In this document: positions 1 to 8,939 of the stretch, piece by piece
Layout: each line of letters starts with the position of its first letter
How positions within the stretch are numbered: the stretch's first letter is position 1
Source: Paenibacillus sp. XY044
GTDB lineage: Bacteria; Bacillota; Bacilli; Paenibacillales; Paenibacillaceae
Reading direction: 5' to 3'
DNA length: 64,000 bases
Assembly: GCF_002257645.1 (NCBI RefSeq)
Contig: NZ_NQMO01000005.1
Span: 434,001-498,000 of the forward strand
Program-made: the position numbers and the translations under genes
Notes under the pieces: model-generated
Told to the model about the DNA's origin: nothing
The model's database searches: none
What the model saw: only the letters and a program-made list of their open reading frames with translations

Positions 1-1
1 C

Positions 2-1003
2 GAGCTGAAGACGGACCGGGAATGGAACCTCCTGTCCAAGAACACCCGGTTTGATATGGAGGATACGTTCTATGAGACGGCCAAGGAGGAGGCGGCTTCA
101 AAGCCCGTCCGCAACGCCCAGTTCACACTGGAGGGAACGCGCTGGGCTTACAGCGTTCAGCAGACTCCGAGCGGCTACTCCATCGTGTTCCTCGACGTGA
201 CGGCCCAGCTGAAAATCATCACCACCCTGATCTACACCTTTTCCATCGTGGCGCTGGTCATGCTGGCTGTCATCTATCTGACGAGCCGATATTTCGCCAA
301 CCGGTCCATCGAACCGGTCCGCGAAGCCTTCGACAAGCAGAAGCAGTTTATCGCGGACGCTTCGCATGAGCTGAAGACGCCGCTTGCGGTCATCAACACG
401 AATGCCGACGTCCTTCTGGCCAACAGCGACGAGTCGATCCGGTCGCAGTCGAAATGGCTGCAGCATATTAAATCAGAGACCGAGCGCATGAAGACGCTCA
501 CGAACGATCTCTTGTACCTGACTCAGATGGACGATGCGCGGGGCCATATGATCTTCGTGCCGTTTGACCTCAGCGAGGCAGTCGAAAGCGTCATCCTTAC
601 GATGGAAGCCGTTATTTTCGAAAAGGAGCTGTCCTTCACCTATGATATCGAGCCGCATCTGACCCTGACCGGCAGCAGCGAGCAGATCAAGCAGGTCGTC
701 ATGATCCTGCTGGACAACGCCGTCAAATATACCAATCCCCGGGGCTCGATCCATCTAAGTTTGAAGAAACAGCATAACCATCAGCTGCTGAGGGTGACGA
801 ACACGGGCGAGGGCATCGCCCCGGAGCATCTGGACAGCATCTTTGACCGCTTCTACCGCGTCGACGCCTCCCGCTCCCGTAGGCACGGCGGATACGGCCT
901 TGGCCTGGCGATCGCCAAATCGATCATTGAGCAGCATAAAGGGAAAATATCCGTGAAAAGCGTGCCGAACGAGAAAACGACGTTTGATGTGCAGCTGGGG
1001 TAA
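2..1003 (+). CDS. Sensor histidine kinase, 5' end cut by window edge
   Basis: Membrane sensor kinase of a two-component system, EnvZ/PhoR-like cytoplasmic half. The frame is open to the left edge, so the true start lies outside; the first in-window ATG is at 56. What is visible: the end of an extracytoplasmic sensing region, one membrane helix (about 215-290 in DNA), an H-box (DASHELKTPLAVI) with the phospho-accepting His, and a HATPase_c domain with the N box (LLDNAVKYTNPRG), a G1-like box (NTGEGI) and a G2 box (GGYGLGLAIAKSII). The protein ends with a normal TAA. Its response regulator would be expected upstream, outside the window, so the signal is unknown. A hairpin terminator follows. 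Confidence 0.9.
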   Translation, partial: ELKTDREWNLLSKNTRFDMEDTFYETAKEEAASKPVRNAQFTLEGTRWAYSVQQTPSGYSIVFLDVTAQLKIITTLIYTFSIVALVMLAVIYLTSRYFANRSIEPVREAFDKQKQFIADASHELKTPLAVINTNADVLLANSDESIRSQSKWLQHIKSETERMKTLTNDLLYLTQMDDARGHMIFVPFDLSEAVESVILTMEAVIFEKELSFTYDIEPHLTLTGSSEQIKQVVMILLDNAVKYTNPRGSIHLSLKKQHNHQLLRVTNTGEGIAPEHLDSIFDRFYRVDASRSRRHGGYGLGLAIAKSIIEQHKGKISVKSVPNEKTTFDVQLG

Positions 1004-1171
1004 GCCCTTTTGCCGGCCACGCCACCGTCGAGCCGAATAATGAACGGTCCGTCCGCTTATTGGACAAACTGCATTTTGTCCGGTTACCAGAGCTGCAGCA
1101 GGGTTTGGTTTACTTTGAATTCACAAGGGACCGGCACATGGCCGGGCTATAAACGGTAGTGAATAGCATAA

Positions 1172-1199
1172 AGGCACCCTTTGGGGTGCCTCCTTTTTT
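1172..1199 (+). terminator. Rho-independent terminator after the kinase gene
   Basis: Perfect 8-bp stem AGGCACCC/GGGTGCCT with a 4-nt loop followed by a T-rich tail. It lies 170 bp after the kinase stop and would end that operon. The rest of 1004-1278 shows no gene. Confidence 0.75.
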
Positions 1200-1278
1200 A
1201 GATATAAGAGAAGATAAGCTTCAGAGACTCAGGCTTCCTTTATCGCAAGAGAAGCCGTCATACCACAGCCTAAGCTTG

Positions 1279-1566
1279 TTACTTCTGCCCGTCCTGCTCC
1301 GCCAGCTGCTGCTGGGCCAGCCGGATCATTTCGCGGACCATCGATCCGCCGATTTTACCGCCGACATGGCCGACGGATTCCGTCGTCAGCTCGCCGTTAC
1401 CGTCCGGACTGAGCGGCACGCCGAGCTCTTTGGCGACTTCGTATTTCACGTCATCCGGCCGGTTCGGGTCCACGTCATACCCCTCGCGCCGCATGACTTC
1501 CGCTTTAAAATTCTGCATTCCCCTGGCCACACCAGGCACCGCGTATTTTCGGTTTCTTCTGGACAT
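1279..1566 (-). CDS. Alpha/beta-type small acid-soluble spore protein (SASP)
   Basis: DNA-coating spore protein that protects the forespore chromosome. The C-terminal half carries the family signature: a GGKIGGSMVREMIRLAQQQL segment, where the family has G-x-IGG-x-MV plus an amphipathic helix, preceded by the first helix (KYEVAKELGVPL). The start chosen is ATG 1566 (MSRRNRKY), with GGGGAG about 11 nt upstream; an in-frame upstream ATG at 1617 would add 17 residues that do not look like the family. At 95 aa it is longer than the usual 60-75 aa because of a basic N-terminal extension. It stands alone and is likely forespore-specific (sigma G), although I did not identify a promoter. It identifies the host as a spore former. 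Confidence 0.85.
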   Translation of the reverse strand: MSRRNRKYAVPGVARGMQNFKAEVMRREGYDVDPNRPDDVKYEVAKELGVPLSPDGNGELTTESVGHVGGKIGGSMVREMIRLAQQQLAEQDGQK

Positions 1567-1665
1567 TCCTGCTTCATCTCCCCATCGGTTTTCCCTTAAC
1601 ATGCCCGGAGACGGCAAGGGCCATCCTTTATAAATGCTGCCTGATCCTGCCTCCTGTATTAAGGC

Positions 1666-2388
1666 TTATATATGGGGTTTATCCTGGAACGGAATGCCTC
1701 CTTTACGCTGGGCCAAAATTTGCGGAATATGCAGCTCGCGCAGCATAGGGATGACCTCCTGCATGCTGGTTTTGTTGAACTTTTTCAAAATGCTGTTGAT
1801 CTGCGACTTTAACGTGGACGGCTCCACCTGCCGCGCTTTGCAGATTTCCTGGCGGGTGTAGTCCTGCAGGAGCAAATCCAGCACCTCGATTTCGGTCGGC
1901 GTCAGCTTCGTCAGAATATGAAAGTTATGAATCAGGCTGTCCTCCGTCGACTTGATCCGTTTAAACTCCCGGGTGATTTTCCCGGCAATATTGGCATGCA
2001 GCGACGGCATATCGTAATACGCGTCTTTGATGGCGCTCAGAATCTCCTCGGCCGGCATGTTCTTCAGCAAATAGTTCGTTACCCCGATCTCGAACGCCCG
2101 GAACACGGTGTCGTCGGTCTCATTTACGGTCAGCATGACGATTTTGACGTTCGGCATGTAATTCAAAATTTCCGACGAGGCGCGCAAACCCGCCTGCTTA
2201 TCCTCAAGTTCAATGTCCATCAGGATGATATCCGGCTTCGTAAGCGCTGCCAACATCGTCCCTTCGTAGCCGCTGGCGGCCCTGCCGACGCACTCGATCT
2301 CCGGATCCTTCGTCAGAATCATCTGATAGCGTTTGGCGATCAGGTTATCGTCTTCGACGATCAGCACCTTGATGACAGGATTACTCAT
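1666..2388 (-). CDS. NarL/LuxR-like response regulator
   Basis: Transcriptional response regulator, partner of the kinase at 2381-3928. The N-terminal receiver domain has the acidic pair (VEDD), the phospho-acceptor Asp in DIILMDIEL and the Thr/Lys region (VMLTVNE, LLKNM). The C-terminal helix-turn-helix (about residues 160-215: LTPTEIEVLDLLLQDYTRQE, then a recognition helix region LKSQINSILKKF) is LuxR-like. Its start overlaps the kinase stop by 8 bp, so the two are translationally coupled. The pair is divergent from the sugar ABC operon at 4278, which it probably controls. This is unusual because Paenibacillus sugar operons more often have YesN/AraC-type regulators. Confidence 0.85.
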   Translation of the reverse strand: MSNPVIKVLIVEDDNLIAKRYQMILTKDPEIECVGRAASGYEGTMLAALTKPDIILMDIELEDKQAGLRASSEILNYMPNVKIVMLTVNETDDTVFRAFEIGVTNYLLKNMPAEEILSAIKDAYYDMPSLHANIAGKITREFKRIKSTEDSLIHNFHILTKLTPTEIEVLDLLLQDYTRQEICKARQVEPSTLKSQINSILKKFNKTSMQEVIPMLRELHIPQILAQRKGGIPFQDKPHI

Positions 2389-3928
2389 GCGGTCTTCCCC
2401 CTTCCGTCTTTGCTATCGAAAGCAGAGGCATGATGATATGAAACGTGCTGCCCTCTCCCGGTTTGCTGACAGCTCCGATTTTGCCCCCGTGCGTCGTAAT
2501 AATGGCCCGGCATAACGACAAGCCCATGCCCCAGTTGGTGGACGTAGGCTTGGACGAATAAAACGGCTGAAAGATGTTTGCCGCATCCTCTTCAGGAAAG
2601 CCGACACCGTTATCGCGGATGACCAGCTCCACCCATTTATGTTTTACATGCGTTTCGATCTCGATTCTTCTCGATTTCTCCGGAATGTGCTCCAGCGCAT
2701 CGATCGCATTGGATACGATATTTTCCACAGCCTGAGAAAAATAATACGGATCCGCCATCACCATGAGCTTCCGCTGATTTCTCGCGTAGTCCACCTGCAC
2801 GGCCTTCAGCTCCAGGCTCATATCGCTCAGCACCTTTCCGATCAGCTCGTCGATGGCGACGGGTTCAAGGTCCAGTTTGGACTTGACCGTCTTCTGGTGG
2901 ATTACGTCCAGTCTATCATAGATGCTGCGGCAGCGCTGTTCGATGACTTTGATCTCCCCCACCACCTCGGGCGACTTCTCGCACATCTCCTCCAAAAACT
3001 CCGTCTGCGCCATGATGGCCAGGAGCTCGTTTTTCATATAATGGCTGAACACCCGCGACGTCAGCACGGCGGAATCGATGTTGCGGGAAATGAACGATTC
3101 CTGATTGCGGATGCTGTTCTGGATCCGGGCATACTTGTAGATGCCATACAGGCTGACGAACAGGCAGAACCCCGCGATGTAGGGCAGAAGAATATAGATG
3201 GACGGGTTGCCGACCAGGTTGATCGGCTTGTACCGGATGAAGTGAGCTGCTTTGGATACAATGATCAGCATGTCCGGAGCCCAGAAATTGATGTAATAAT
3301 ACGTCACCTGAACCGATACATAGCCGATCAGGATCATCAGGATGTTGCTGCGGATTTGGCGAACCTTCGGCGCATCAAAAAACGCATACACCAGCAGCAG
3401 AATTCCCGCGGCGATGTACAGCGCGTTCACGACTGAAGTCACCCGGTGAAACGTCTCGTACGCGGAGATCAGGTCCTGGGATGAGGTATAGGCCGGATAC
3501 AGCTTGTAGTAAAGCCATGTATAAAAGCCCGGATCATACGCGATCACCTGAATGATGCACGGTACGGCCAACAGCGGCAGGATCAGGCGGCTTCGCTTCC
3601 GCGGCACGGTGAACGCAAAATAGATGGCCGAGCACAGCCCCGTATACAGGAATGTCATCGTAAAAAAAACGGACATCCGAATCAGCACCATCCGGGAAAC
3701 CGGCAGAAACATCAGCTGGTTTTGGAACTTTTGGCTGATCCCGAAATAGCTGTACAGGCTGTAATAGTAATACGCATCCTTGGACATGTAGATGATGATG
3801 CCGGAAACGACGAGCAGATAGGACAGCCCCATCACCAGCATGAACAGCGTGGCTTTCGTATATTTTTGCTGCGTGAGACAGAAGATGGCTATAGCGATAA
3901 AAAGGATAAACACCAGGAAGATAAACAT
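2381..3928 (-). CDS. Sensor histidine kinase with seven-helix N-terminal domain
   Basis: Membrane kinase of the two-component pair with the downstream regulator. The N-terminal half holds about seven hydrophobic helices (residues about 1-275) with short loops, an integral-membrane sensing domain rather than a large extracellular sensor. It is followed by an H-box (SHYMKNELLAIM), an N box (NIVSNAIDAL), G1 (DNGVGF), F box (FQPFYSS) and G2 (GMGLSLCRAII). No HAMP domain is evident. The start ATG 3928 has a weak ribosome site. It is divergent from the solute-binding protein gene at 4278 across a 349-bp gap, which suggests that it senses something linked to the glycan imported by that operon. The ligand cannot be read from sequence. 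Confidence 0.87.
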   Translation of the reverse strand: MFIFLVFILFIAIAIFCLTQQKYTKATLFMLVMGLSYLLVVSGIIIYMSKDAYYYYSLYSYFGISQKFQNQLMFLPVSRMVLIRMSVFFTMTFLYTGLCSAIYFAFTVPRKRSRLILPLLAVPCIIQVIAYDPGFYTWLYYKLYPAYTSSQDLISAYETFHRVTSVVNALYIAAGILLLVYAFFDAPKVRQIRSNILMILIGYVSVQVTYYYINFWAPDMLIIVSKAAHFIRYKPINLVGNPSIYILLPYIAGFCLFVSLYGIYKYARIQNSIRNQESFISRNIDSAVLTSRVFSHYMKNELLAIMAQTEFLEEMCEKSPEVVGEIKVIEQRCRSIYDRLDVIHQKTVKSKLDLEPVAIDELIGKVLSDMSLELKAVQVDYARNQRKLMVMADPYYFSQAVENIVSNAIDALEHIPEKSRRIEIETHVKHKWVELVIRDNGVGFPEEDAANIFQPFYSSKPTSTNWGMGLSLCRAIITTHGGKIGAVSKPGEGSTFHIIMPLLSIAKTEGGRPHE

Positions 3929-4277
3929 GATGACTCCATCCTATATAGATTGAATTTATGAAAACCCCAACTTTGTTACGATTATTCCCCGTGGATCATG
4001 GAATGACAAGTAGAAACTTTAGTTCATTCTATATAACCTCTAAATTTAACAAATTTTAAGGCACGCCGTTCCTCTTGTAAAGGTTGAAATTTTATGCAAC
4101 CTCTGCCGCTCTTGCTCCTTTCCGGCTCATCCGGTCTGCCCCGGTTCTTCTCCCGAACACCTGACTTCCGGGCACCTGAAAGGGCTCATCCCCGGCCGAT
4201 GATAAAAGTTCAACCTTACCCGGCTGCCTGATACGATCTAATATTAAAAGCACAACGAGATACAGGAGGGGTTCATT
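3929..4277. promoter_or_regulatory. Divergent promoter region, two-component pair / sugar operon
   Basis: 349 bp without a gene. It must hold promoters for both directions. A weak candidate for the rightward operon is TTACCC (4216-4221), a 17-bp gap and TAATAT (4239-4244), only a partial sigma-A match. The ribosome site AGGAGGGG just before the TTG start at 4278 is clear. I see no convincing CcpA operator. Confidence 0.4.
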
Positions 4278-5576
4278 TTGAGGAAAAAGCACAGCTTCAT
4301 CGGCATGCTTCTCGTCACGGCGCTCACCTTGACTGCGGTCGGCTGCAGCTCCAATAATGCCGGCGATCAAGGCAGCAGCGGCGGCGGCGACCAGGGTAAG
4401 GTCGTCTTGCAATATTACACATGGACGGATGAAGAAAACTACATGCGCAAGGTCGTGGATGCCTTCAATGCCAAAAATCCGGACATTGAGGTCAAAATGA
4501 ACACGATCAGCAACAACTCCGACGAATACAATACCAAAATCATGAACAACCTGTCCGGCGGTTCAAAAATGGACGTCTACAGCATCAACGGTACGAGCAG
4601 CCTTGGGCTGTACGCATCCCGGAACCAGCTGGTCGACCTGTCCGACCCAATTAAGCAGGCGAACCTGGATGTTGGCGCCTACGGCCCGAGCTTCCAGGAC
4701 ATCACCCAGGTGCTCACCCAAGGGAAGTATTACGCCCTGCCTTACCGTACCTCCGAATATGCGCTGTTCTACAACAAGGCCATTTTTGAAAAAGAAGGCA
4801 TTGAACCTCCCAAGCAAATGACTTGGAATGAATACGCGGATTTGGCTAAAAGCCTGACCAAGGGAGACGGTTCAAGCAAGCAGTGGGGCGGCTATTATGC
4901 CGACTGGATCACGGCTCCGCTCGGAGCACTGCAGCAAGGAACGACCCTGCTGGACGACAACCTGGACAAAGTCGGCGATTGGCTGAAATTCCAGGACCGC
5001 CTGTATGAGCAGGACAAGTCCCACATGAGCTACAAACAAATGAAAGCGGAAAGCATCGACTGGATCAAGCAGTTTGAAAGCGGCAACGTGGCCATGATGG
5101 TCAACGGCGAATGGACGATCAGCATGCTAAAAGCGGACATCGCTGCCGGCAAAACGGATATCGACTTCGACATGGCTCCGCTTCCGCAGCCGGACGGTGT
5201 CAAGGATCCGGTCACCGTCGGCGGCGTCAGCACCTTTATGGGTATCAACCCGGCCAGCGGCAATCAAGACGCCGCCTTCAAGTTCGTGCAGTTCGTCACC
5301 GGCCAGGAAGGCGAATCGATCATCGCCGACTCCGGCGTGCTGCCTGCTTTCTCCAGCGACAAGACCAAGGATTCCTTCCTGAACGGGACGGGCATCCAGG
5401 GCAGCGGCTTCTTCTTCGAAGCGAAGGCTGTAGCGGAGAACCAGCCGGTAGGACAGATCGAAGAAGTGAACCGCGTATACGGCGAACAGCGGGATCTGTT
5501 CCTGTTCCACGAGCAGGATGCCGATAAGACGATTCAAAACTTTATGTCCCAGCGCCAGTCGGTTCTGAACAAATAA
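4278..5576 (+). CDS. Sugar ABC transporter solute-binding lipoprotein
   Basis: Extracellular substrate receptor of a CUT1-type carbohydrate importer. The signal peptide is short and basic (MRKKHS), then hydrophobic, ending in a lipobox (LTAVGCSS) with the Cys that is lipidated at about residue 23. A flexible Ser/Gly-rich linker follows, then the family-1 extracellular solute-binding fold (aromatic-rich start LQYYTWTDEENYM; later ALPYRTSEYALFYNKAIFEK and MMVNGEWTISML). The start is TTG 4278, chosen because AGGAGGGG sits 5-6 nt upstream and the lipoprotein signal begins there. It is first in an operon with two permeases and a GH5 enzyme, which points to an oligosaccharide such as a beta-glucan fragment. 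No ATPase gene is present; the importer probably uses a shared MsmX-type ATPase encoded elsewhere. Confidence 0.92.
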   Translation: MRKKHSFIGMLLVTALTLTAVGCSSNNAGDQGSSGGGDQGKVVLQYYTWTDEENYMRKVVDAFNAKNPDIEVKMNTISNNSDEYNTKIMNNLSGGSKMDVYSINGTSSLGLYASRNQLVDLSDPIKQANLDVGAYGPSFQDITQVLTQGKYYALPYRTSEYALFYNKAIFEKEGIEPPKQMTWNEYADLAKSLTKGDGSSKQWGGYYADWITAPLGALQQGTTLLDDNLDKVGDWLKFQDRLYEQDKSHMSYKQMKAESIDWIKQFESGNVAMMVNGEWTISMLKADIAAGKTDIDFDMAPLPQPDGVKDPVTVGGVSTFMGINPASGNQDAAFKFVQFVTGQEGESIIADSGVLPAFSSDKTKDSFLNGTGIQGSGFFFEAKAVAENQPVGQIEEVNRVYGEQRDLFLFHEQDADKTIQNFMSQRQSVLNK

Positions 5577-5589
5577 GTAAGCTGCATGC

Positions 5590-5629
5590 GACCTTCTGCC
5601 GCGCGGTTTTAAGGCGGCAGAAGGTCTTT
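5590..5629 (+). terminator. Intercistronic hairpin between binding protein and permeases
   Basis: Perfect 13-bp stem (5590-5602 with 5614-5626), 11-nt loop and a short TTTC tail, 13 nt after the binding-protein stop and 40 nt before the next start. The weak U-tract suggests partial termination or an mRNA-stabilising hairpin that makes the binding protein more abundant than the permeases. Confidence 0.75.
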
Positions 5630-5668
5630 CAATGATGACAGACGTCACGAAAAGGGAGTTGATGGAAC

Positions 5669-6559
5669 GTGACAAACAGACGTCTTTTACAGTGGAAAAC
5701 CTATGTGCCAGGAACCTTGTTCATCCTTCCGGCCTTCGTGCTTTTTGCCATTTTTATTTTCCTTCCGCTGCTTTACGGTTTGTATATGAGCTTTACCGAT
5801 TACGGCGGATTTAATATCAAGCCCCACTTGATCGGCCTGGACAACTACCAGAAGCTGATGAAGGACGACTATTTCCTTATTTCGCTGAAAAACAATCTGA
5901 TCTATACCGTCCTGTTCGTGCCGCTCACGATGGCGCTGGCTCTCTTCTCGGCCATTGCCCTGAACAACGTGCTGCGCCTGAAGCGGTACCTGCGGATGGC
6001 CTTTTATCTCCCGCAGATCACCTCGATGGTGTCGATCGCCATCGTCTGGGGACTGCTGTTCAACCCGATGTCCGGTCCGATCAACCAGATCCTGAAAGCG
6101 GTCGGCATCGCCAATCCGCCGCAGTGGCTGATGTCTTCCCACTGGGCGCTGCTCGCCATCGTGCTCGTCGCAGTGTGGAAAAGCTTCGGCTATTATATGA
6201 TCATTTTGCTTGCGGGCATTCAGGGCGTCCCGGAATATTTGTATGAGTCGGCCAAACTGGACGGCGCCGGCAAATTCCAGCGCTTCCTCTACGTTACGCT
6301 GCCCGGATTGTCGCCTACCTTATTCATGGTGCTTGTGCTGACCATCATCAATTCCTTTCAGGTCTTCGACCTCGTCTCGGTCATGACCGACGGCGGTCCG
6401 GGACGATCCACCAACGTACTCGTGTTCCGGATTTACCAAGAAGCGTTCATCAACTACCGGATGGGCTACGCTTCCGCCATGTCGATGGTCTTGTTCATCA
6501 TCATCATGATTATTTCGCTGATCCAGTTCAAACTGGAGAAGAAGTGGGTCACTTACTAA
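5669..6559 (+). CDS. Sugar ABC transporter permease (first subunit)
   Basis: Membrane channel subunit of a CUT1 importer (LacF/UgpA type). It has six hydrophobic segments, starting with LFILPAFVLFAIFIFLPLLY, and the cytoplasmic EAA loop (YESAKLDGAGKFQRFLYVTL) that docks on the ATPase. Length 296 aa is typical. GTG 5669 is the chosen start, with AAGGGAG about 10 nt upstream; an overlapping ATG at 5662 is in another frame. It is second in the operon and is followed after 18 nt by its partner permease. Confidence 0.93.
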   Translation: MTNRRLLQWKTYVPGTLFILPAFVLFAIFIFLPLLYGLYMSFTDYGGFNIKPHLIGLDNYQKLMKDDYFLISLKNNLIYTVLFVPLTMALALFSAIALNNVLRLKRYLRMAFYLPQITSMVSIAIVWGLLFNPMSGPINQILKAVGIANPPQWLMSSHWALLAIVLVAVWKSFGYYMIILLAGIQGVPEYLYESAKLDGAGKFQRFLYVTLPGLSPTLFMVLVLTIINSFQVFDLVSVMTDGGPGRSTNVLVFRIYQEAFINYRMGYASAMSMVLFIIIMIISLIQFKLEKKWVTY

Positions 6560-6577
6560 GATGGGAGGAGAGTGCAC

Positions 6578-7423
6578 ATGTTGAATGCCGTCGGAAGTAC
6601 CAGAAGAGACAAGCTGCTGCATACGCTTCTGCTGGTCTTGTTGGTCGTCGCTTCGATCATCACCCTTTTCCCCTTCTTATGGATGATATCGACTTCGCTT
6701 CGCACGGATGTGGACCTGTTCAAAAACCCGACGAACTGGATTCCCCATTCGTTATATTTAGACAATTACAAGCAAGTGTGGGAGACGATCCCGTTTGCCC
6801 GGTATTTTCTGAACACGCTGAAGCTGTCCGTGATCATCACGGTGGTGCAGGTGATCATCTGCTCCATGGCGGCTTATGCGTTCGCCAAGCTGAAGGTGCC
6901 TTTCAAAGGCGTCGTGTTCATTTTGTTCATGACGAACCTGATGATGCCTTGGCATTCGATCATGGTTCCGCAGTTTTCGATCGTCAGCCATTTGGGCTTG
7001 TACAACACCCATATCGGCTACATTCTAATCCAGCTCTTCAGCGGATTCGGCATCTTCTTGCTGCGGCAGTTCTTTCTGACGCTGCCGATCGAGCTGAACG
7101 AAGCCGCGCGGGTGGACGGATTTAACGAATGGCGTATCTTTTGGCGGATCATCATGCCGCTGGCGGCACCCGGGGTATCCACACTGGCGATCTTCACCTT
7201 TACGTATATGTGGAACGACTATCTGGCGCCGCTGATCTATTTGAACGACGACACCTTAAAAACGCTGCAGCTCGGGCTGAAAGCATTCCAGACCGAACAT
7301 ACGATGGATTACGGCCTGCTGATGGCCGGAACGTTGTTGTCCACGCTGCCAATGATTATCGTATTCCTGATCGGCGAGAGGTTCTTTATTCAGGGCGTGG
7401 CCACGACCGGCATGAAAAACTAG
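6578..7423 (+). CDS. Sugar ABC transporter permease (second subunit)
   Basis: Second membrane subunit (AraQ/MalG type) of the same importer. It has six predicted helices, an EAA loop (LNEAARVDGFNEWRIFWRII) and the conserved C-terminal end (GERFFIQGVATTGMKN). ATG 6578 is preferred over an in-frame GTG at 6572 because GGGAGGAG ends 7 nt before it. It lies between the first permease and the GH5 gene, so binding protein, two permeases and enzyme form one unit. Confidence 0.93.
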   Translation: MLNAVGSTRRDKLLHTLLLVLLVVASIITLFPFLWMISTSLRTDVDLFKNPTNWIPHSLYLDNYKQVWETIPFARYFLNTLKLSVIITVVQVIICSMAAYAFAKLKVPFKGVVFILFMTNLMMPWHSIMVPQFSIVSHLGLYNTHIGYILIQLFSGFGIFLLRQFFLTLPIELNEAARVDGFNEWRIFWRIIMPLAAPGVSTLAIFTFTYMWNDYLAPLIYLNDDTLKTLQLGLKAFQTEHTMDYGLLMAGTLLSTLPMIIVFLIGERFFIQGVATTGMKN

Positions 7424-7447
7424 TAAATGCAGCAAAGGAGAGGTATT

Positions 7448-8797
7448 ATGGCAACAAATTTGAAGCATTTTGTACAAGTGAAGGGTCAGGATTTTACGGT
7501 TGATGGGGAAAAGATCTTGTTCCGCGGATTTGGACTCGGCTCATGGATGAACCTGGAGCATTTCATGATCGGACTGCCGGGAACGGACACGATGATCAAG
7601 CAGGCCTTTGCGGAAGTGTACGGCAAAGAGCGCAGCGACAGGTTCTTCGACCGATTCCTGCTGGAGTTCGTGGACGAACAAGACTTTCAGTTCTTGAAAA
7701 AGCTTGGCGTCAACTCACTGCGCATTCCGTTTAACTACAAATATTTTATCGATGACCAGCACCCCGGCGAATATAAAAACCGCTTTAAGTACCTGGATCA
7801 CATCGTGTCCTTATGCGAAAAATACGAAATTTACGCGATCCTCGACCTTCACTCCGTTCCCGGCGGGCAGAATCCGGACTGGCACTGCGATACGAACTCC
7901 GGCCTGCCGCTGTTCTGGGAATACGGAGCGCTGCGCGACACCGTGATCGGGCTCTGGGGGCATATCGCCGACTACTACAAGGACCAGCCTTGGGTGGCAG
8001 CCTACGACATCGTCAACGAGCCGTCGCTCGTCACGAACGCCGAAGTGTTCAACGAGTTTTACCACAAAGTCATCGCGGAGATCCGCAAGGTGGACCCGCA
8101 CCATATTATTTTCATCGAAGGCAACAAATTCACCACCGACTTCTCGATGCTGGATCCGGTAGACGACCCGCAGGTGGCCTATGAGTTCCACTTCTATCCG
8201 TTCGTGGATGAGCCCGCTGTGCTCACGCCGGAAATGGACCGTACCCGCCGCCGGGAAATCTTCAAGGATGCCTTCGGCCAATTGGTCAGCATTCGGGACA
8301 AATACAAACGCCCGCTCTGGTGCGGCGAGCTCGGACTCGTGTTCAGCCAAGAATCGATCGACTTTGAGATGACGATTATCGAGGACATGCTCGACCTGTG
8401 CGAGGAGAGCGACGTCTCCTGGGCGCTGTGGACTTATAAGGACGCGGCCACGATGGGTATCGTGTATCCCCGGGAAGATACGCCGTGGCGTCAGCTCACC
8501 GGACGGATCAAAGAGGTGTGGAACCAGCATCAGGAGCAGGAAAAAGGCGAAGCACTCGTCGATTACATGGCCGAAACGCACTTCAAGCCGATCTCCAAGG
8601 AAGAGCGCTATCCGCTGCAGTTCCGCATGCGGACAATCATGCAGGTCATTTGCGTCGAGCAGAACCTGAAGCCGTTCCTGCGTGAGCTGCCTTGGGAAGA
8701 AGCGTACCGGCTTCCTGAGTCCTTCCACTGGGACCAATGCGAGCAGTGGGACGAGCTGTCGGCCGTGATCCGAAAGTACACGGGCAGTGAGGAATAA
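7448..8797 (+). CDS. Glycoside hydrolase family 5 (cytoplasmic)
   Basis: Retaining beta-glycosidase of the cellulase/exo-glucanase fold. There is an N-terminal RGFGLGSWMN start of the barrel, the acid/base Glu in YDIVNEPSL (about residue 195) and the nucleophile Glu in LWCGELGLVF (about residue 300), together with conserved HSVPGGQN and WTYKDA segments. There is no signal peptide, so it should act inside the cell on oligosaccharides delivered by the importer encoded just upstream. ATG 7448 is preferred over an in-frame ATG at 7427 because AAAGGAGAGG lies just upstream of it. Substrate class (beta-glucan, mannan or other GH5 substrates) cannot be fixed from sequence. A strong terminator closes the operon. 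Confidence 0.9.
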   Translation: MATNLKHFVQVKGQDFTVDGEKILFRGFGLGSWMNLEHFMIGLPGTDTMIKQAFAEVYGKERSDRFFDRFLLEFVDEQDFQFLKKLGVNSLRIPFNYKYFIDDQHPGEYKNRFKYLDHIVSLCEKYEIYAILDLHSVPGGQNPDWHCDTNSGLPLFWEYGALRDTVIGLWGHIADYYKDQPWVAAYDIVNEPSLVTNAEVFNEFYHKVIAEIRKVDPHHIIFIEGNKFTTDFSMLDPVDDPQVAYEFHFYPFVDEPAVLTPEMDRTRRREIFKDAFGQLVSIRDKYKRPLWCGELGLVFSQESIDFEMTIIEDMLDLCEESDVSWALWTYKDAATMGIVYPREDTPWRQLTGRIKEVWNQHQEQEKGEALVDYMAETHFKPISKEERYPLQFRMRTIMQVICVEQNLKPFLRELPWEEAYRLPESFHWDQCEQWDELSAVIRKYTGSEE

Positions 8798-8827
8798 GTT
8801 CAATTGAACAAGTGAATGAACGTAAAA

Positions 8828-8859
8828 AAGACCGCAGCCATGGAAGCTGCGGTCTTTTT
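8828..8859. terminator. Bidirectional terminator, GH5 operon / selO
   Basis: GACCGCAGC/GCTGCGGTC 9-bp stem with a 7-nt loop, A-run before and T-run after. It sits between convergent genes and can serve both strands. Confidence 0.9.
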
Positions 8860-8939
8860 CGATGGATGGGAAGGGAGCTTCGGCTGACCTTCTCTGTAAG
8901 GTATGGAGATTGGATGCCCCCTGTAGAAGGTTATCGGGT

